A DNA stretch of 64,000 bases, from positions 1 through 64,000 of the forward strand of contig NZ_NPKT01000009.1 of assembly GCF_008329565.1 (NCBI RefSeq), written 5' to 3'. A program made the position numbers and the translations under genes. Below are positions 43,836 through 57,391 of this stretch, in pieces. Every line of letters starts with the position of its first letter. The stretch's first letter is position 1. The stretch is from Mycolicibacterium sp. P1-5 (GTDB taxonomy: Bacteria; Actinomycetota; Actinomycetes; Mycobacteriales; Mycobacteriaceae). Below the pieces are notes generated by a model that was not told the origin of the DNA, made no database searches, and saw only the letters and a program-made list of their open reading frames with translations.

Positions 43836-43854
43836 TTAGGTAAGCCTAACCACA
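43836..43854 (-). promoter_or_regulatory. IdeR iron box of the FhuF-like gene
   Basis: TTAGGTAAGCCTAACCACA matches the 19-base IdeR consensus at 15 positions. Extended to TGGTTAGG-TAAG-CCTAACCA, the outer 8 bases on each side are perfectly complementary. It lies 20 bases upstream of the FhuF-like start and could also influence the divergent blaI side about 190 bases away. Confidence 0.8.
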
Positions 43855-44021
43855 ACAGATGATGGTTGGGGAGCCGTGCGTTTTGTGAGTGCTGTCACGG
43901 CTTCGTCCGCATTCCACTACGTGGCCTGCGTTGACCCGTTCGCGGCCCGTCGCACGGGAACACCGCCGGCCACAGCGGAGTTGTCGACACGTTGGATACG
44001 ACGCGCGGTAGTAATCGGGAG

Positions 44022-44027
44022 TATTCT
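44022..44027 (+). promoter_or_regulatory. Candidate -10 element for blaI
   Basis: TATTCT fits TANNNT and would start transcription near 44034, leaving a leader of about 13 nt with GGAG directly before the ATG. No -35 element with a proper spacer was found. Autoregulation by BlaI is expected from the family, but no operator could be assigned. Confidence 0.35.
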
Positions 44028-44046
44028 GATTTGACTGCTTACGGAG

Positions 44047-44472
44047 ATGAACAGAAATGGCCAATTGACTCGTCTGGGCGAACTTGAACGCGCGGTGATG
44101 GACCACTTGTGGGCCGCTGGCGAGCCGCTGACGGTTCGGCAGGTCCACGAGGCTCTGTGTGCCGAGCGCGACCTGGCCTACACCACGGTGATGACCGTCC
44201 TGCAGCGCCTTGCCCGCAAGAACCTGGTCTCCCAGATCCGCGATGACCGGGCCCATCAGTACGCGCCGGTCCACGGCCGTGACGAACTGGTCGCCGGACT
44301 GATGGTCGACGCGCTGGATCAGGCCTCCGACTCGGGCGGCCGACAGGCCGCCCTGGTGCACTTCGTCGAACGGGTGGGCGTCGACGAGGCCGACGCGTTG
44401 CGTCGCGCATTGGCGGAATTGGAGTCCAAACACCGTTCAACCTGGCCCGCTGGCGGCACGCCCAACGCCTGA
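44047..44472 (+). CDS. blaI: BlaI/MecI-family transcriptional repressor (Rv1846c-type)
   Basis: The 141-residue winged-helix repressor carries 'LTRLGELERAVMDHLWAAGE', 'TVRQVHEALCAERDLAYTTV' and 'MTVLQRLARKNLVSQIRDDR', which match M. tuberculosis BlaI nearly throughout. A C-terminal dimerisation region follows. BlaI represses beta-lactamase and some respiratory genes and is inactivated by proteolysis when beta-lactams are sensed. It lies 14 bases before its partner protease gene. The start may be ATG 44047 or TTG 44065. Confidence 0.92.
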   Translation: MNRNGQLTRLGELERAVMDHLWAAGEPLTVRQVHEALCAERDLAYTTVMTVLQRLARKNLVSQIRDDRAHQYAPVHGRDELVAGLMVDALDQASDSGGRQAALVHFVERVGVDEADALRRALAELESKHRSTWPAGGTPNA

Positions 44473-44486
44473 GGGACAATTTCAGC

Positions 44487-45413
44487 GTGTCCGCGCTGGC
44501 CTTCACCTTCCTCGCTTTGATGCTGGTTGGTCCTGTACCTGCGCTGCTTGCCCGAGCCTCGTGGCCGATGCGTGCGCCGCGCGCCGCGATCGTGCTCTGG
44601 CAGTCGATTGCGGTGGCCGCGGTGCTGTCCGCGTTCAGCGCAGGCCTGGCGATCGCCAGCCGGCTTTTCGCCCCCGGTCCCGACGGCCGCCCGACCGCGA
44701 CGATCACCAGTGAGATCGAGGTTCTGGGCTGGCCGTTGTGGCTCGGCTACGTCGTCGTTTTAGCGATCACGCTTCTCATCGGCGCCCGGTTGTTCGTCGC
44801 AGTGGTGCAGGTCGCCATCGCCACCCGGCGCCGTCGAGCCCGTCACCGAACGGTCGTCGATCTGCTCGGCGACTGCCGCGACGGCATGAGTGGCCTGCGG
44901 GTGTTGGACGTGTCCGAACCGCTGGCCTACTGCCTGCCCGGGGTACGCAGCCGCGTCGTGCTCAGCGAAGGCACCCTGTCCGCGCTGAGCGACACCGAAC
45001 TCGCCGCGATTCTCAGCCACGAGCGGGCACATCTGCGGGCACGCCACGACCTCGTGCTCGAGGCCTTCATCGCGGTACACACGGCCTTCCCCCGCTTCGT
45101 CCGTAGCGGCAGCGCGCTCAACGCGGTTCGGCTGCTCGTCGAGATGCTCGCCGACGACGCCGCGGTGCGCACCGCCGGGCCCGCTCCCCTGGCCCGCGCG
45201 CTGGTGGCCTGCGCGGCGGGACGTACCCCGAAGGGGGCGCTCGCCGGTGGCGGTCCGACAACGCTGATCCGGGTGCGCCGCCTGGGCGGCGAGCCCAACA
45301 GCCTGTTGCTGTCGCTGGCGGCTTACACCGCGGCGGCCGCAGTGCTCGTGCTACCCACCGTCGCGGTTGCGATGCCGTGGCTCACCGAGCTCCACCGGCT
45401 ATTTCTGTTCTGA
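44487..45413 (+). CDS. BlaR1/M56-family membrane metallopeptidase (Rv1845c-type)
   Basis: The 308-residue protein has about four membrane helices ('FTFLALMLVGPVPALLARAS', 'IAVAAVLSAFSAGLAIASRL', 'VVVLAITLLIGARLFVAVVQ' and one at the C-terminus) and the zinc motif HExxH in 'ILSHERAHLRARHD'. It lacks the extracellular penicillin-binding sensor domain of staphylococcal BlaR1. It is the expected protease that removes BlaI; the signal that triggers it is not obvious from sequence. It is co-transcribed with blaI. Confidence 0.85.
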   Translation: MSALAFTFLALMLVGPVPALLARASWPMRAPRAAIVLWQSIAVAAVLSAFSAGLAIASRLFAPGPDGRPTATITSEIEVLGWPLWLGYVVVLAITLLIGARLFVAVVQVAIATRRRRARHRTVVDLLGDCRDGMSGLRVLDVSEPLAYCLPGVRSRVVLSEGTLSALSDTELAAILSHERAHLRARHDLVLEAFIAVHTAFPRFVRSGSALNAVRLLVEMLADDAAVRTAGPAPLARALVACAAGRTPKGALAGGGPTTLIRVRRLGGEPNSLLLSLAAYTAAAAVLVLPTVAVAMPWLTELHRLFLF

Positions 45414-45474
45414 ACCGCTGATTTTCTGAAAGTTTCAATGCCACAACCACATTCACACAACTGAAAGGCGCGAG

Positions 45475-48388
<2,914 letters not shown>

Positions 48389-48412
48389 GCCGGGTTGTAT
48401 CGGCTGAGCCGC

Positions 48413-48418
48413 TAACAT
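48413..48418 (+). promoter_or_regulatory. Candidate -10 element before the CNNM operon
   Basis: TAACAT fits TANNNT and would start transcription near 48426, about 30 bases before the small open reading frame at 48455. No convincing -35 was seen, so read-through from guaB1 is an alternative. Confidence 0.35.
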
Positions 48419-48454
48419 AGGGGTCTGTTCTGGCCGCCGAGGAAAGGGATCTGA

Positions 48455-48585
48455 GTGCCGCAGGCACCCGTCGAGGCCCCCGCGGATCGGGCTGCCCGGG
48501 GTGAGCGACCCGCGGACGACGCCGACGCCGAACCTTCCCCTAGCCGGCCGGGCATGTGGCCCGGCGGCTCTGCGGTGAGGACCCG

Positions 48586-48589
<4 letters not shown>
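48455..48589 (+). CDS. 44-residue leader peptide or small protein coupled to the CNNM gene
   Basis: The GTG at 48455 has a strong purine-rich site upstream (GAGGAAAGGG). It opens a 44-codon frame that ends in TGA at 48587-48589, overlapping the ATG of the next gene as ATGA. The peptide ([20 protein letters not shown], then a Pro/Gly-rich end) is hydrophilic, has no membrane segment and no recognised family. The good ribosome-binding site and the 4-base overlap suggest a translated upstream frame that controls or feeds translation of the following gene. It may also be an alternative N-terminal region in another frame. Confidence 0.45.
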
Positions 48590-49940
<1,351 letters not shown>

Positions 49941-49941
<1 letters not shown>

Positions 49942-50993
49942 TGGGTGACCTCTTCGCGGTCCTGCTGACCCTATTGCTGATCTTGGCGAACGCGTTCTTC
50001 GTCGGCGCGGAGTTCGCGCTGATCTCCGCACGCCGGGACCGCCTCGAAGCGCTGGCCGAGCAGGGCAAACGCAGCGCGGTCACCGTGATCCGAGCGGGTG
50101 AGAACCTGTCGGTGATGCTCGCCGGCGCGCAGCTGGGCATCACGGTGGGGTCGATCATCCTGGGCCGGGTGGGCGAGCCGGCCGTCGCACACCTGCTGCA
50201 ACCGCTGTTCGACCTCGTCGGCGTACCGGACGCGGTGCTGCACACGGTGTCGTTTCTGGTGGCCATCACCGTTGTGGTGATCCTGCACGTACTGCTCGGC
50301 GAGATGGTGCCGAAGAACATTGCGTTGGCCGGCCCGGAGAAGGCTGCGATGCTACTGGTCCCGCCATACCTGCTGTGGGTCAAGGCAACTCGGCCGGTCA
50401 TCGCGTTCTACGACTGGTGTGCACAGGTGGTGGTGCGGGCACTGGGGGTCGAGCCCAAGACCGAGCTGGAGAACACCGTTTCCATGGTCGAGCTCTCGGA
50501 GATGATCGCCGAGTCACTGTCCGAGGGACTGCTGGATCAGGAGGAGCACATGCGACTCTCCCGGGCCCTGCAGATCCGCAACCGGGTGGTCAACGACGTC
50601 GCCGTGCCCCTCGCGGAGATCTACTCGGTGCCGGTGGCCGCCGACGAGTCCGGTCCGACCGTGGTCGCCATCGAGCAGGCCCTCGAGCACACCGGCTACT
50701 CCCGATTCCCGATCACCGACGCGGACGGTGATTTCATCGGATTCGTCCACATCAAGGACATCCTGGAGCAGATCGACGAGCGCGACGCGGTGGTCGACGG
50801 CGCCGTGGTGCGTGCGCTACCCCGGGTGCCCGGCGACATGCCGCTGCCCGACGCCCTGTCGCAGTTGCGCCGCAATAACAGCCACCTGGCCCTGGTCACC
50901 GACGGCGAGCAGTCCGTGTGCGCGATGGTGGCGCTGGAAGACCTGGTCGAGGACTTGATCGGCACCGTCCGCGATGGCATGCACCGTGAATGA
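49941..50993 (+). CDS. CNNM-type membrane protein with CBS pair, short form (Rv1841c-type)
   Basis: The 350-residue protein has a DUF21 domain ('LLTLLLILANAFFVGAEFAL', 'VSFLVAITVVVILHVLLGEM', 'VPKNIALAGPEKAAM') and one CBS pair. It ends directly after it ('[20 protein letters not shown]'), without the CorC/HlyC domain of its upstream partner. The two proteins may form a heteromer. Their order and spacing match Rv1842c-Rv1841c. Confidence 0.88.
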
Positions 50994-51903
50994 CGGCATA
51001 GTGGCCGAGGGCACCTGGCTGGCCCGGGCCGAAGCCCACCGCGCCCGAGTGGAAACTTTCACCGGTCCACATCTTCGGCGCGCCCGGCGCGGTGAGGCTC
51101 ACCCGGTCTGGGATTTCCTGTTCACCTACTACAGCCTGCGGCCGCGCCAGCTGCGGGTGTGGCACCCCGGCTTCGGCATCGCGCTGGCCGGGGCCGCCTG
51201 CGTTGAATACCTCGGCCGTGCCGGCTATGAGGCGAGACCCGATGGCGTGAGAGTCAGCGCGGAGTTCCTACGGACGCGGCTGTCGACGGTTCGGTTCGTC
51301 GCCGACCTGCTGCGTGCCACCGAGGCACGCGCACCCCAGTTCGGCTGCTTCGGCCTGCACGAGTGGGCGATGGTCTACCGCACGGATGCGGTCCGCCACG
51401 GCACGGTGCCACTGCGACTCGGCGGCGCCGGCACCGACGCGGTGGTCGAGTCGATGCCGCTGCGCTGCACGCACTACGACGCCTACCGGTTCTTCACCGC
51501 CGCCGCCGCACCACGCAACCGCGGTGTACCGACCCGCGCCGGCCAGCGCGACTGGGAACAGCCCGGCTGCCTTCACGCGAACATGGATCTCTACAAGTGG
51601 TGCTTCAAGCTCGGCCCGTTGGTCCACTCGGAGTTGCTGGTGGACTGTCTGCAGCTGGCCGCCCAGGCGCGCGAGCTCGACATGCGGGCCAGCCCCTACG
51701 ACCTGACTGACCTCGGGTTTGAGCCGATCACCGTTGAGGAACCCGCCGGGCGGGCGGAGTACGTGCGGTGCCAGGGAGTTATCGCCGAGCGCGCAGCGCC
51801 GTTGCGCGCTGCACTGCTTGCGTGGTGTGAACGGCTTCTGCATGTGGACGTGGCCTACGACACTGTGTCGGAGGGGTTCCTACCTGCGGGTAAGATGAAT
51901 TGA
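50974..51903 (+). CDS. Protein of the actinobacterial '3-methyladenine DNA glycosylase'-annotated family
   Basis: The protein has 309 residues, soluble, with '[20 protein letters not shown]', '[13 protein letters not shown]' and '[20 protein letters not shown]' as prominent blocks. '[20 protein letters not shown]' lies near the end. Close homologues are commonly named 3-methyladenine DNA glycosylase, but no helix-hairpin-helix or AAG-type active site is evident, so the name is not secure. The start may be ATG 50974 or GTG 50986, overlapping the CNNM gene by 20 or 8 bases. It takes the place occupied by PE_PGRS34 and vapBC genes in M. tuberculosis. Confidence 0.55.
   Translation: MACTVNDGIVAEGTWLARAEAHRARVETFTGPHLRRARRGEAHPVWDFLFTYYSLRPRQLRVWHPGFGIALAGAACVEYLGRAGYEARPDGVRVSAEFLRTRLSTVRFVADLLRATEARAPQFGCFGLHEWAMVYRTDAVRHGTVPLRLGGAGTDAVVESMPLRCTHYDAYRFFTAAAAPRNRGVPTRAGQRDWEQPGCLHANMDLYKWCFKLGPLVHSELLVDCLQLAAQARELDMRASPYDLTDLGFEPITVEEPAGRAEYVRCQGVIAERAAPLRAALLAWCERLLHVDVAYDTVSEGFLPAGKMN
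51891..51896 (+). promoter_or_regulatory. Candidate -10 element for glcB
   Basis: TAAGAT fits TANNNT and overlaps the last codons of the upstream gene. Transcription would start near 51903, leaving a 20-base leader with the GGGAGG ribosome-binding site of glcB. No clear -35 was found. Confidence 0.4.
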
Positions 51904-51922
51904 TTGTCGTGAGGGAGGACAG

Positions 51923-54106
51923 ATGAGCGATCGCGTGCCCGTGGGCAACCTGCGTGTGGCGCAGGTGTTGTACGACTTCATCACCAACGAGGCGCTGCCC
52001 GGCACCGGGATTGACGCCGACAGCTTCTGGGCCGGTGTGGACAAGGTCGTCACCGACCTGACGCCGCAGAATCAGGACCTGCTCGCCCGCCGGGACGATC
52101 TGCAGGCGCAGATCGACAAGTGGCATCGCCAGCGGATCATCGGCGGTATCGACACGAGTGAGTACCAGCAGTTCCTCACCGACATCGGCTACCTGCAGCC
52201 GGACCCGGGTGACTTCAGCATCACCACCTCGGGTGTCGACGACGAGATCACCACCACCGCCGGTCCGCAGCTGGTGGTTCCGATCCTCAACGCCCGCTTC
52301 GCGCTGAATGCCGCCAACGCGCGCTGGGGCTCGCTGTACGACGCGCTGTACGGCACCGACGTCATCAGCACCGAGGGCGGTGCCGAACCTGGCACCAGCT
52401 ACAACAAGATTCGCGGCGACAGAGTGATCGCCTACGCCCGGGACTTCCTGGACAAGGCCGTTCCGCTGGCATCGGGCTCATGGGCCGACGCGACCGGTAT
52501 CAGCCTCGCCGACGGAGCGCTCCAGATCGCGCAGGGCGATGAGTCCACCGGGCTGGCCAGCCCGGAGAAATTCGTCGGCTACACCGGTGAGCTCGGCGAA
52601 CCCGCCTGGTCGGTATTGCTGGCCAACAACGGCCTGCACATCGAGATCCTGATCGACCCCGAGTCCCCGGTCGGCAAGACCGACAAGGCCGGTGTGAAGG
52701 ACGTCCTGCTGGAGTCCGCGATCACGACGATCATGGACTTCGAGGACTCGGTGGCCGCCGTCGACGCCGATGACAAGGTCCTCGGCTACCGCAACTGGCT
52801 TGGCCTGAACCGCGGCGACCTGGCCGAAGAGGTCAGCAAGAACGGCAAGAGCTTCACCCGCGTGCTCAACGACGACCGCACCTACAAGACGCCCGGCGAT
52901 GGTGAGCTGACGCTGCCTGGACGCAGCCTGTTGTTCGTGCGCAACGTCGGGCACCTGATGACCAACGACGCCATTGTCGATTCCGACGGTAACGAGATTC
53001 CCGAAGGTATCCAGGACGCGCTGTTCACCAGCCTGATCGCGGTACACGGGCTCAAGGCGGAGGACGGCAGCCCGCGGCAGAACAGCCGCACCGGCTCGAT
53101 CTACATCGTGAAGCCCAAGATGCACGGGCCCGACGAGGTCGCCTTCACCTGCGAGCTGTTCAGCCGCGTCGAGGACGTGCTGGGCCTGCCCCAGAACACC
53201 ATCAAGGTCGGCATCATGGACGAAGAGCGTCGCACGTCGGCGAACCTCAAGGCCTGCATCAAGGCAGCGGCCGACCGGGTGGCGTTCATCAACACCGGCT
53301 TCCTGGACCGCACCGGCGACGAGATCCACACCTCGATGGAAGCCGGCCCGATGATCCGCAAGGGCGCCATGAAGACCCAGTCCTGGATCAAGGCCTACGA
53401 GGACCAGAACGTCGACATCGGCCTGGCGACCGGGTTCTCCGGCAAGGCTCAGATCGGTAAGGGCATGTGGGCCATGACCGAGCTGATGGCGGACATGGTC
53501 GAGCAGAAGATCGGTCAGCCCAAGGCCGGCGCCACGACCGCGTGGGTGCCGTCCCCGACGGCGGCGACCCTGCACGCCATGCACTACCACTACGTCGACG
53601 TCTACGAGGTGCACAAGGAGCTGGCCGGGAAGTCCCGCACCAGCCTCGACGAGTTGCTGACGATCCCGCTGGCCAAGGAGCTCGCGTGGTCGCCGGAGGA
53701 GATCCACGAAGAGGTGGACAACAACTGCCAGTCGATCCTGGGCTACGTGGTGCGCTGGATCGACGCAGGCGTCGGCTGCTCGAAGGTGCCCGATATCCAC
53801 GACATCGCGTTGATGGAAGACCGTGCGACGCTGCGTATTTCGAGCCAGCTGCTGGCGAACTGGTTGCGGCACGGCGTGATCACCGAGGACGACGTTCGCG
53901 AGAGTCTGCGCCGCATGGCGGCGGTGGTCGACGAGCAGAACGCCAAGGATCCCGACTTCAAGCCGATGGCGGCCGACCCGGACAACAGCATCGCGTTCCA
54001 GGCCGCTCAGGAGCTGATCCTGGCCGGCGCGGCTCAGCCCAACGGTTACACCGAGCCGATCCTGCATCGGCGCCGCCGAGAGTACAAGGCCAGCACCGGC
54101 GCCTGA
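51923..54106 (+). CDS. glcB: Malate synthase G
   Basis: The 727-residue monomeric enzyme condenses glyoxylate and acetyl-CoA to malate in the glyoxylate shunt. Key blocks are '[20 protein letters not shown]', the catalytic Arg in '[16 protein letters not shown]', metal-binding Glu/Asp in '[20 protein letters not shown]'-type and '[20 protein letters not shown]' regions, and the catalytic Asp region '[20 protein letters not shown]'. Length equals the family norm. GGGAGG precedes ATG 51923. It corresponds to Rv1837c and is needed on fatty acids and acetate. Confidence 0.95.
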   Translation: MSDRVPVGNLRVAQVLYDFITNEALPGTGIDADSFWAGVDKVVTDLTPQNQDLLARRDDLQAQIDKWHRQRIIGGIDTSEYQQFLTDIGYLQPDPGDFSITTSGVDDEITTTAGPQLVVPILNARFALNAANARWGSLYDALYGTDVISTEGGAEPGTSYNKIRGDRVIAYARDFLDKAVPLASGSWADATGISLADGALQIAQGDESTGLASPEKFVGYTGELGEPAWSVLLANNGLHIEILIDPESPVGKTDKAGVKDVLLESAITTIMDFEDSVAAVDADDKVLGYRNWLGLNRGDLAEEVSKNGKSFTRVLNDDRTYKTPGDGELTLPGRSLLFVRNVGHLMTNDAIVDSDGNEIPEGIQDALFTSLIAVHGLKAEDGSPRQNSRTGSIYIVKPKMHGPDEVAFTCELFSRVEDVLGLPQNTIKVGIMDEERRTSANLKACIKAAADRVAFINTGFLDRTGDEIHTSMEAGPMIRKGAMKTQSWIKAYEDQNVDIGLATGFSGKAQIGKGMWAMTELMADMVEQKIGQPKAGATTAWVPSPTAATLHAMHYHYVDVYEVHKELAGKSRTSLDELLTIPLAKELAWSPEEIHEEVDNNCQSILGYVVRWIDAGVGCSKVPDIHDIALMEDRATLRISSQLLANWLRHGVITEDDVRESLRRMAAVVDEQNAKDPDFKPMAADPDNSIAFQAAQELILAGAAQPNGYTEPILHRRRREYKASTGA

Positions 54107-54158
54107 CCTCAAAGCAGCACCGCACCACCGCCTAAACGAAAGAGGATGAGGCACCGCC

Positions 54159-56066
54159 ATGGGCAGGCACAGTAGACCGGGTCCCGGGGGTTCCTCGGGT
54201 GACGAGCCTGCCGACGACAGCCCGACCGGTCGCTTCGCCCGTTCTGCTGACGATGCACACGTGCCCGACGCCCCGGACGTTGATTACGACACCGACTCGT
54301 CGCCGCTGACCGATACAGCGCGGCGCAGGATCGCCTTCGAAGGCGGGCACCGCAGCGAGGGCGGCCGCCGCGGGGTGAGCCTCGGGGTCATCGCCGCGCT
54401 GATCACCGTGGTCGTGGTCGTCGGCGGAGTGATCCTGTGGCGGTTCTTCGGTGACGCGCTGTCACACCGGTCGACCGATGCCGCCCAGAAATGTCTGGCC
54501 GGGACCCTCAATGTCGGGGTGGTCGCCGATCCGTCGATCGTCGACAACGTGAACAAGTTCGCCCAAGGCTTCAACTCGACGGTCACCCCGGTGGGTGACC
54601 GGTGCGTGAAGATAGTTGTGACAGCGGCTGATTCGGACCGCGTGGTCGACGGGTTCGTCTCCAACTGGCCCGGCGATCTCGGTGAGCGTCCGGCGTTGTG
54701 GATTCCGGCCAGTTCGATCGGGGCGGCCCGTCTTCAGTCAACCGCGGGCAAGGAAGTCGTCAGCGACGCCCGCTCACTGGTCAGTTCGCCGGTGGTCCTC
54801 GCGGTGCGCCCACAACTCAAAAATGCGCTGGGACAGCAGGGTTGGTCGGCATTGCCGGGCCTGCAGGCCAATCCGACGGCGCTCGACGGCCTGAACCTGC
54901 CCGGCTGGGGTTCGCTGCGGCTGGCACTGCCCACCGTCGGTGATGCGGACGCCACCTATCTGGCGGCCGAAGCGGTCGCCGCGTCGGCCGCACCCGCGAA
55001 CGCGCCCGCCACCGCCGGCCTCGGCGCGGTCAACGGACTGGTCGCCGGTCAACCCAAGCTGGCCGACAACACCACCGACACGGCATGGAAGGCTCTAGTG
55101 GGTTCCGGTGACCCCGCCGGTGCACCGGTGCACGCCGTCGCCACCACCGAGCAGCAGTTGTTCGCCCGCACGTCCTCGCTGCAGGACGCCAAGAACAGCG
55201 TCGCCGAGTGGCTGCCGCAGGGACCGGTGGCCCTGGCCGACTACCCCACCGTCTTGCTGTCGGGCAGCTGGCTGTCCGAGGAACAAGTCAGTGCGGCAAG
55301 TCAATTCGCCCGTTTCATGCGCAAGCCGGAACAGCTGAGCGCCCTGGCGAAGGCCGGCTTCCGCGCCGAAGGCGCCACCCCGCCCGGCAACGACGTGGTG
55401 AGCTTCCCACAACTGGGTTCACCGCTGACCATCGACGACGAGTCGGTGCGCGCCACGCTGGCCGCGGCGGTGTCCACCCCGGCCACCGGGTCGGCCACCA
55501 CGATCATGCTCAACCAGGCGATGGGCGTGGACGAGGGCGGTAAGTCACGATTGGCCAACGTCGTGACCGCGCTGACCAACCGCATCGGAGCGCTGCCGTC
55601 GAACGCGGCGGTGGGGTTGTGGACGTTCAACGGCACCGAGGGCAAGTCGGCAGTGCCGATGGGGCCGTTGACCGATGACCTCAACGGGCAGCCGCGCTCG
55701 GCCGCGCTCACCGGCACGCTGAGCGGTTTGTCACCGTCGGGCAGCGGAGCCGTGTCGTTCACGACGTTGCGGCTGGCGTACGGCGAGGCACTGGCGAACT
55801 TCCGCCAGGGCCAGACCAATTCGATGCTGGTGATCACCCAGGGTCCGCACACCGATCAGACGCTGGACGGCTCGGGGCTTGTCCAGTACGTCAAGTCGGC
55901 GGCCGATCCGGCCAAGCCGGTGGCGATCAACGTCATCGACTTCGGTGACGACTCGGACCGGGCGACGTGGGAAGGGGTCGCTCAGGCCTCGGGTGGCACG
56001 TATCAGAATGTCGCGACGTCGGATTCGCCGGACCTCGCGACCGCCGTATCGACGCTGCTGTCCTAA
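54159..56066 (+). CDS. Membrane-anchored vWA/substrate-binding-like protein (Rv1836c-type)
   Basis: The 635-residue protein has a charged cytoplasmic N-terminus of about 73 residues rich in Asp, Ser and Thr ('DYDTDSSPLTDTARRRIAFE') and one membrane helix at about 74-96. A large extracytoplasmic part first resembles a solute-binding fold ('LAGTLNVGVVADPSIVDNVN'). It ends in a von Willebrand A-like domain ('AAVGLWTFNGTEGKSAVPMG', 'TNSMLVITQGPHTDQT', 'VAINVIDFGDDSDRATWEGV'). Topology and length match M. tuberculosis Rv1836c, of unknown function. The Thr-rich N-terminus is a plausible Ser/Thr kinase target. Confidence 0.8.
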   Translation: MGRHSRPGPGGSSGDEPADDSPTGRFARSADDAHVPDAPDVDYDTDSSPLTDTARRRIAFEGGHRSEGGRRGVSLGVIAALITVVVVVGGVILWRFFGDALSHRSTDAAQKCLAGTLNVGVVADPSIVDNVNKFAQGFNSTVTPVGDRCVKIVVTAADSDRVVDGFVSNWPGDLGERPALWIPASSIGAARLQSTAGKEVVSDARSLVSSPVVLAVRPQLKNALGQQGWSALPGLQANPTALDGLNLPGWGSLRLALPTVGDADATYLAAEAVAASAAPANAPATAGLGAVNGLVAGQPKLADNTTDTAWKALVGSGDPAGAPVHAVATTEQQLFARTSSLQDAKNSVAEWLPQGPVALADYPTVLLSGSWLSEEQVSAASQFARFMRKPEQLSALAKAGFRAEGATPPGNDVVSFPQLGSPLTIDDESVRATLAAAVSTPATGSATTIMLNQAMGVDEGGKSRLANVVTALTNRIGALPSNAAVGLWTFNGTEGKSAVPMGPLTDDLNGQPRSAALTGTLSGLSPSGSGAVSFTTLRLAYGEALANFRQGQTNSMLVITQGPHTDQTLDGSGLVQYVKSAADPAKPVAINVIDFGDDSDRATWEGVAQASGGTYQNVATSDSPDLATAVSTLLS

Positions 56067-56071
56067 TCCTT

Positions 56072-56941
56072 TTAGGCGAGCCGCAGCAACTGCCGTGCGC
56101 CTGCGGTGAATTCGTCGGGCACCTCGATCTGCGGATAGTGGCCGATGCCCGTCAGTTCGATCACCTCGGCGGCGGGCCGCAGCTCTCGCAGACCGGCCAA
56201 CACATTGGTGGTGGCCACCGGATCGCCGGTCGCCCACAGGAATCCGAGTGGCTTGTCCCAGTCCCGGACGGCGCCGTGCCAGCGTTCGGCGAACCGCACC
56301 CGCTCGTTGAGGTAGGCGCACAGCAGATTGATGATGCGGTGACCGTCGTCGCGCGCCATCAACGCCCACTGAGCCTTCGCCTCGTCGTCCGACAGCGGGT
56401 GCGCCGCACTGAAAAGCTTGGCGAAACCGCGCAGAAAACCCCGCTCGTTGGTCAGCCGGGCGAGCAGTGGGCCGAGTGGGCCGCGCAGGATCTTCTGGCT
56501 GGGCCGCAGGCTCGCGCGTTCGAGGATGACGCTGCCGTTGGTGAGTACGGCCCGCTGGATCTCAAACGGGAGCGAGCCGGAGACATCGCGAGCCAGAAGT
56601 TCGGTGGCCACCGAGGTGCCCATGTCGTGGGCGAGCAGCACCACCGGGCCCGGCGCGACATCGGCGACGACCTGCGCCACGATGTCGGCCTGCTCCAACA
56701 GGCTGTAGCGGTGCGGGCGGGGTTTGTCGGAGAGTCCGAAGCCGAGGAAGTCCAACGTCAGCCAGGCTCGGTCACCGAGGCGATCGACGACACCGCGGAA
56801 GTCGTACGAACTCGACGGGAAGCCGTGCAGCAGAAGGACGGTCGGTTGCGTGCCCGGTTGGGACCGCACAAAGACGTTTCCCGCGCTGGTCGACAGCATG
56901 CGACCGCCTTCTTGCCACTGACGAACACTGGCAGGCAACAT
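56072..56941 (-). CDS. lipZ: Alpha/beta hydrolase LipZ-type
   Basis: The 289-residue hydrolase begins MLPASVRQWQEGGRMLSTSA and has 'VLLLHGFPSSSYDFRGVVDR', the nucleophile elbow 'VVLLAHDMGTSVATELLARD' with Asp as nucleophile, and His in 'LTGIGHYPQIEVPDEF'. The Asp nucleophile suggests epoxide hydrolase or dehalogenase chemistry despite the lipase-style name. The sequence is close to M. tuberculosis Rv1834. It converges on the Rv1836c-type gene with a 5-base gap. The start ATG 56941 lacks a clear ribosome-binding site. Confidence 0.85.
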   Translation of the reverse strand: MLPASVRQWQEGGRMLSTSAGNVFVRSQPGTQPTVLLLHGFPSSSYDFRGVVDRLGDRAWLTLDFLGFGLSDKPRPHRYSLLEQADIVAQVVADVAPGPVVLLAHDMGTSVATELLARDVSGSLPFEIQRAVLTNGSVILERASLRPSQKILRGPLGPLLARLTNERGFLRGFAKLFSAAHPLSDDEAKAQWALMARDDGHRIINLLCAYLNERVRFAERWHGAVRDWDKPLGFLWATGDPVATTNVLAGLRELRPAAEVIELTGIGHYPQIEVPDEFTAGARQLLRLA

Positions 56942-57009
56942 GCGCTGACGCTATCAGCGTCCCTCGTCGTTCCGGCCGCAAAAGCGCGTTCGCCTGCGAC
57001 AATGACGAC

Positions 57010-57321
57010 ATGTCGAAGAAATTTGCAGCGATTCTGCTGAGCGTGGCCGCACTGTCGGCAATCCCTGCGGCGATCGCCCCGGCGGCCCAAGCCGATGTAT
57101 GTGGCGACGTCGGCGGTCGGCACGTGTCCGTCGGCGGGTGCACCCCGGGCATCGCCGGTGACGCCGTCGACGCCGCGGTCGCCGGGGACTGGGCGCGCTA
57201 TGGGTTCCCGGAAAATTACGCGTACGCCCTGGTTCCCTCGTTCCCCGGAGAGGCGCCTTGTATTTCGCCGACCGGGCTGCAGTACTACACCCCCGGCGCG
57301 GAGCCCTGCTACGTCCCGTAG
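57010..57321 (+). CDS. Small secreted cysteine-containing protein
   Basis: The 103-residue protein has a clear signal peptide (MSKKFAAILLSVAALSAIPA, cut after AQA near residue 28). The mature domain of about 75 residues has four Cys that could form two disulfides ('DVCGDVGGRHVSVGGC', 'APCISPTGLQYYTPGAEPC'). It resembles small exported mycobacterial proteins of unknown role. It is divergent from lipZ across 68 bases and is closed by a hairpin terminator. Confidence 0.7.
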   Translation: MSKKFAAILLSVAALSAIPAAIAPAAQADVCGDVGGRHVSVGGCTPGIAGDAVDAAVAGDWARYGFPENYAYALVPSFPGEAPCISPTGLQYYTPGAEPCYVP

Positions 57322-57333
57322 TTTTCGATGATT

Positions 57334-57379
57334 CAGAACTGAGGGCGATGATTCGGCCGAATCTTCGCCCTCCGTTCTG
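57334..57379. terminator. Bidirectional terminator hairpin between the secreted protein gene and gcvP
   Basis: CAGAAC...GTTCTG with inner GAGGGCGA/TCGCCCTC and GATTC/GAATC stems gives about 19 paired bases around a GGCC turn, with a few single mismatches. It lies between two convergent genes, 13 bases from each stop. Confidence 0.75.
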
Positions 57380-57391
57380 TCTCGGCGTGTT

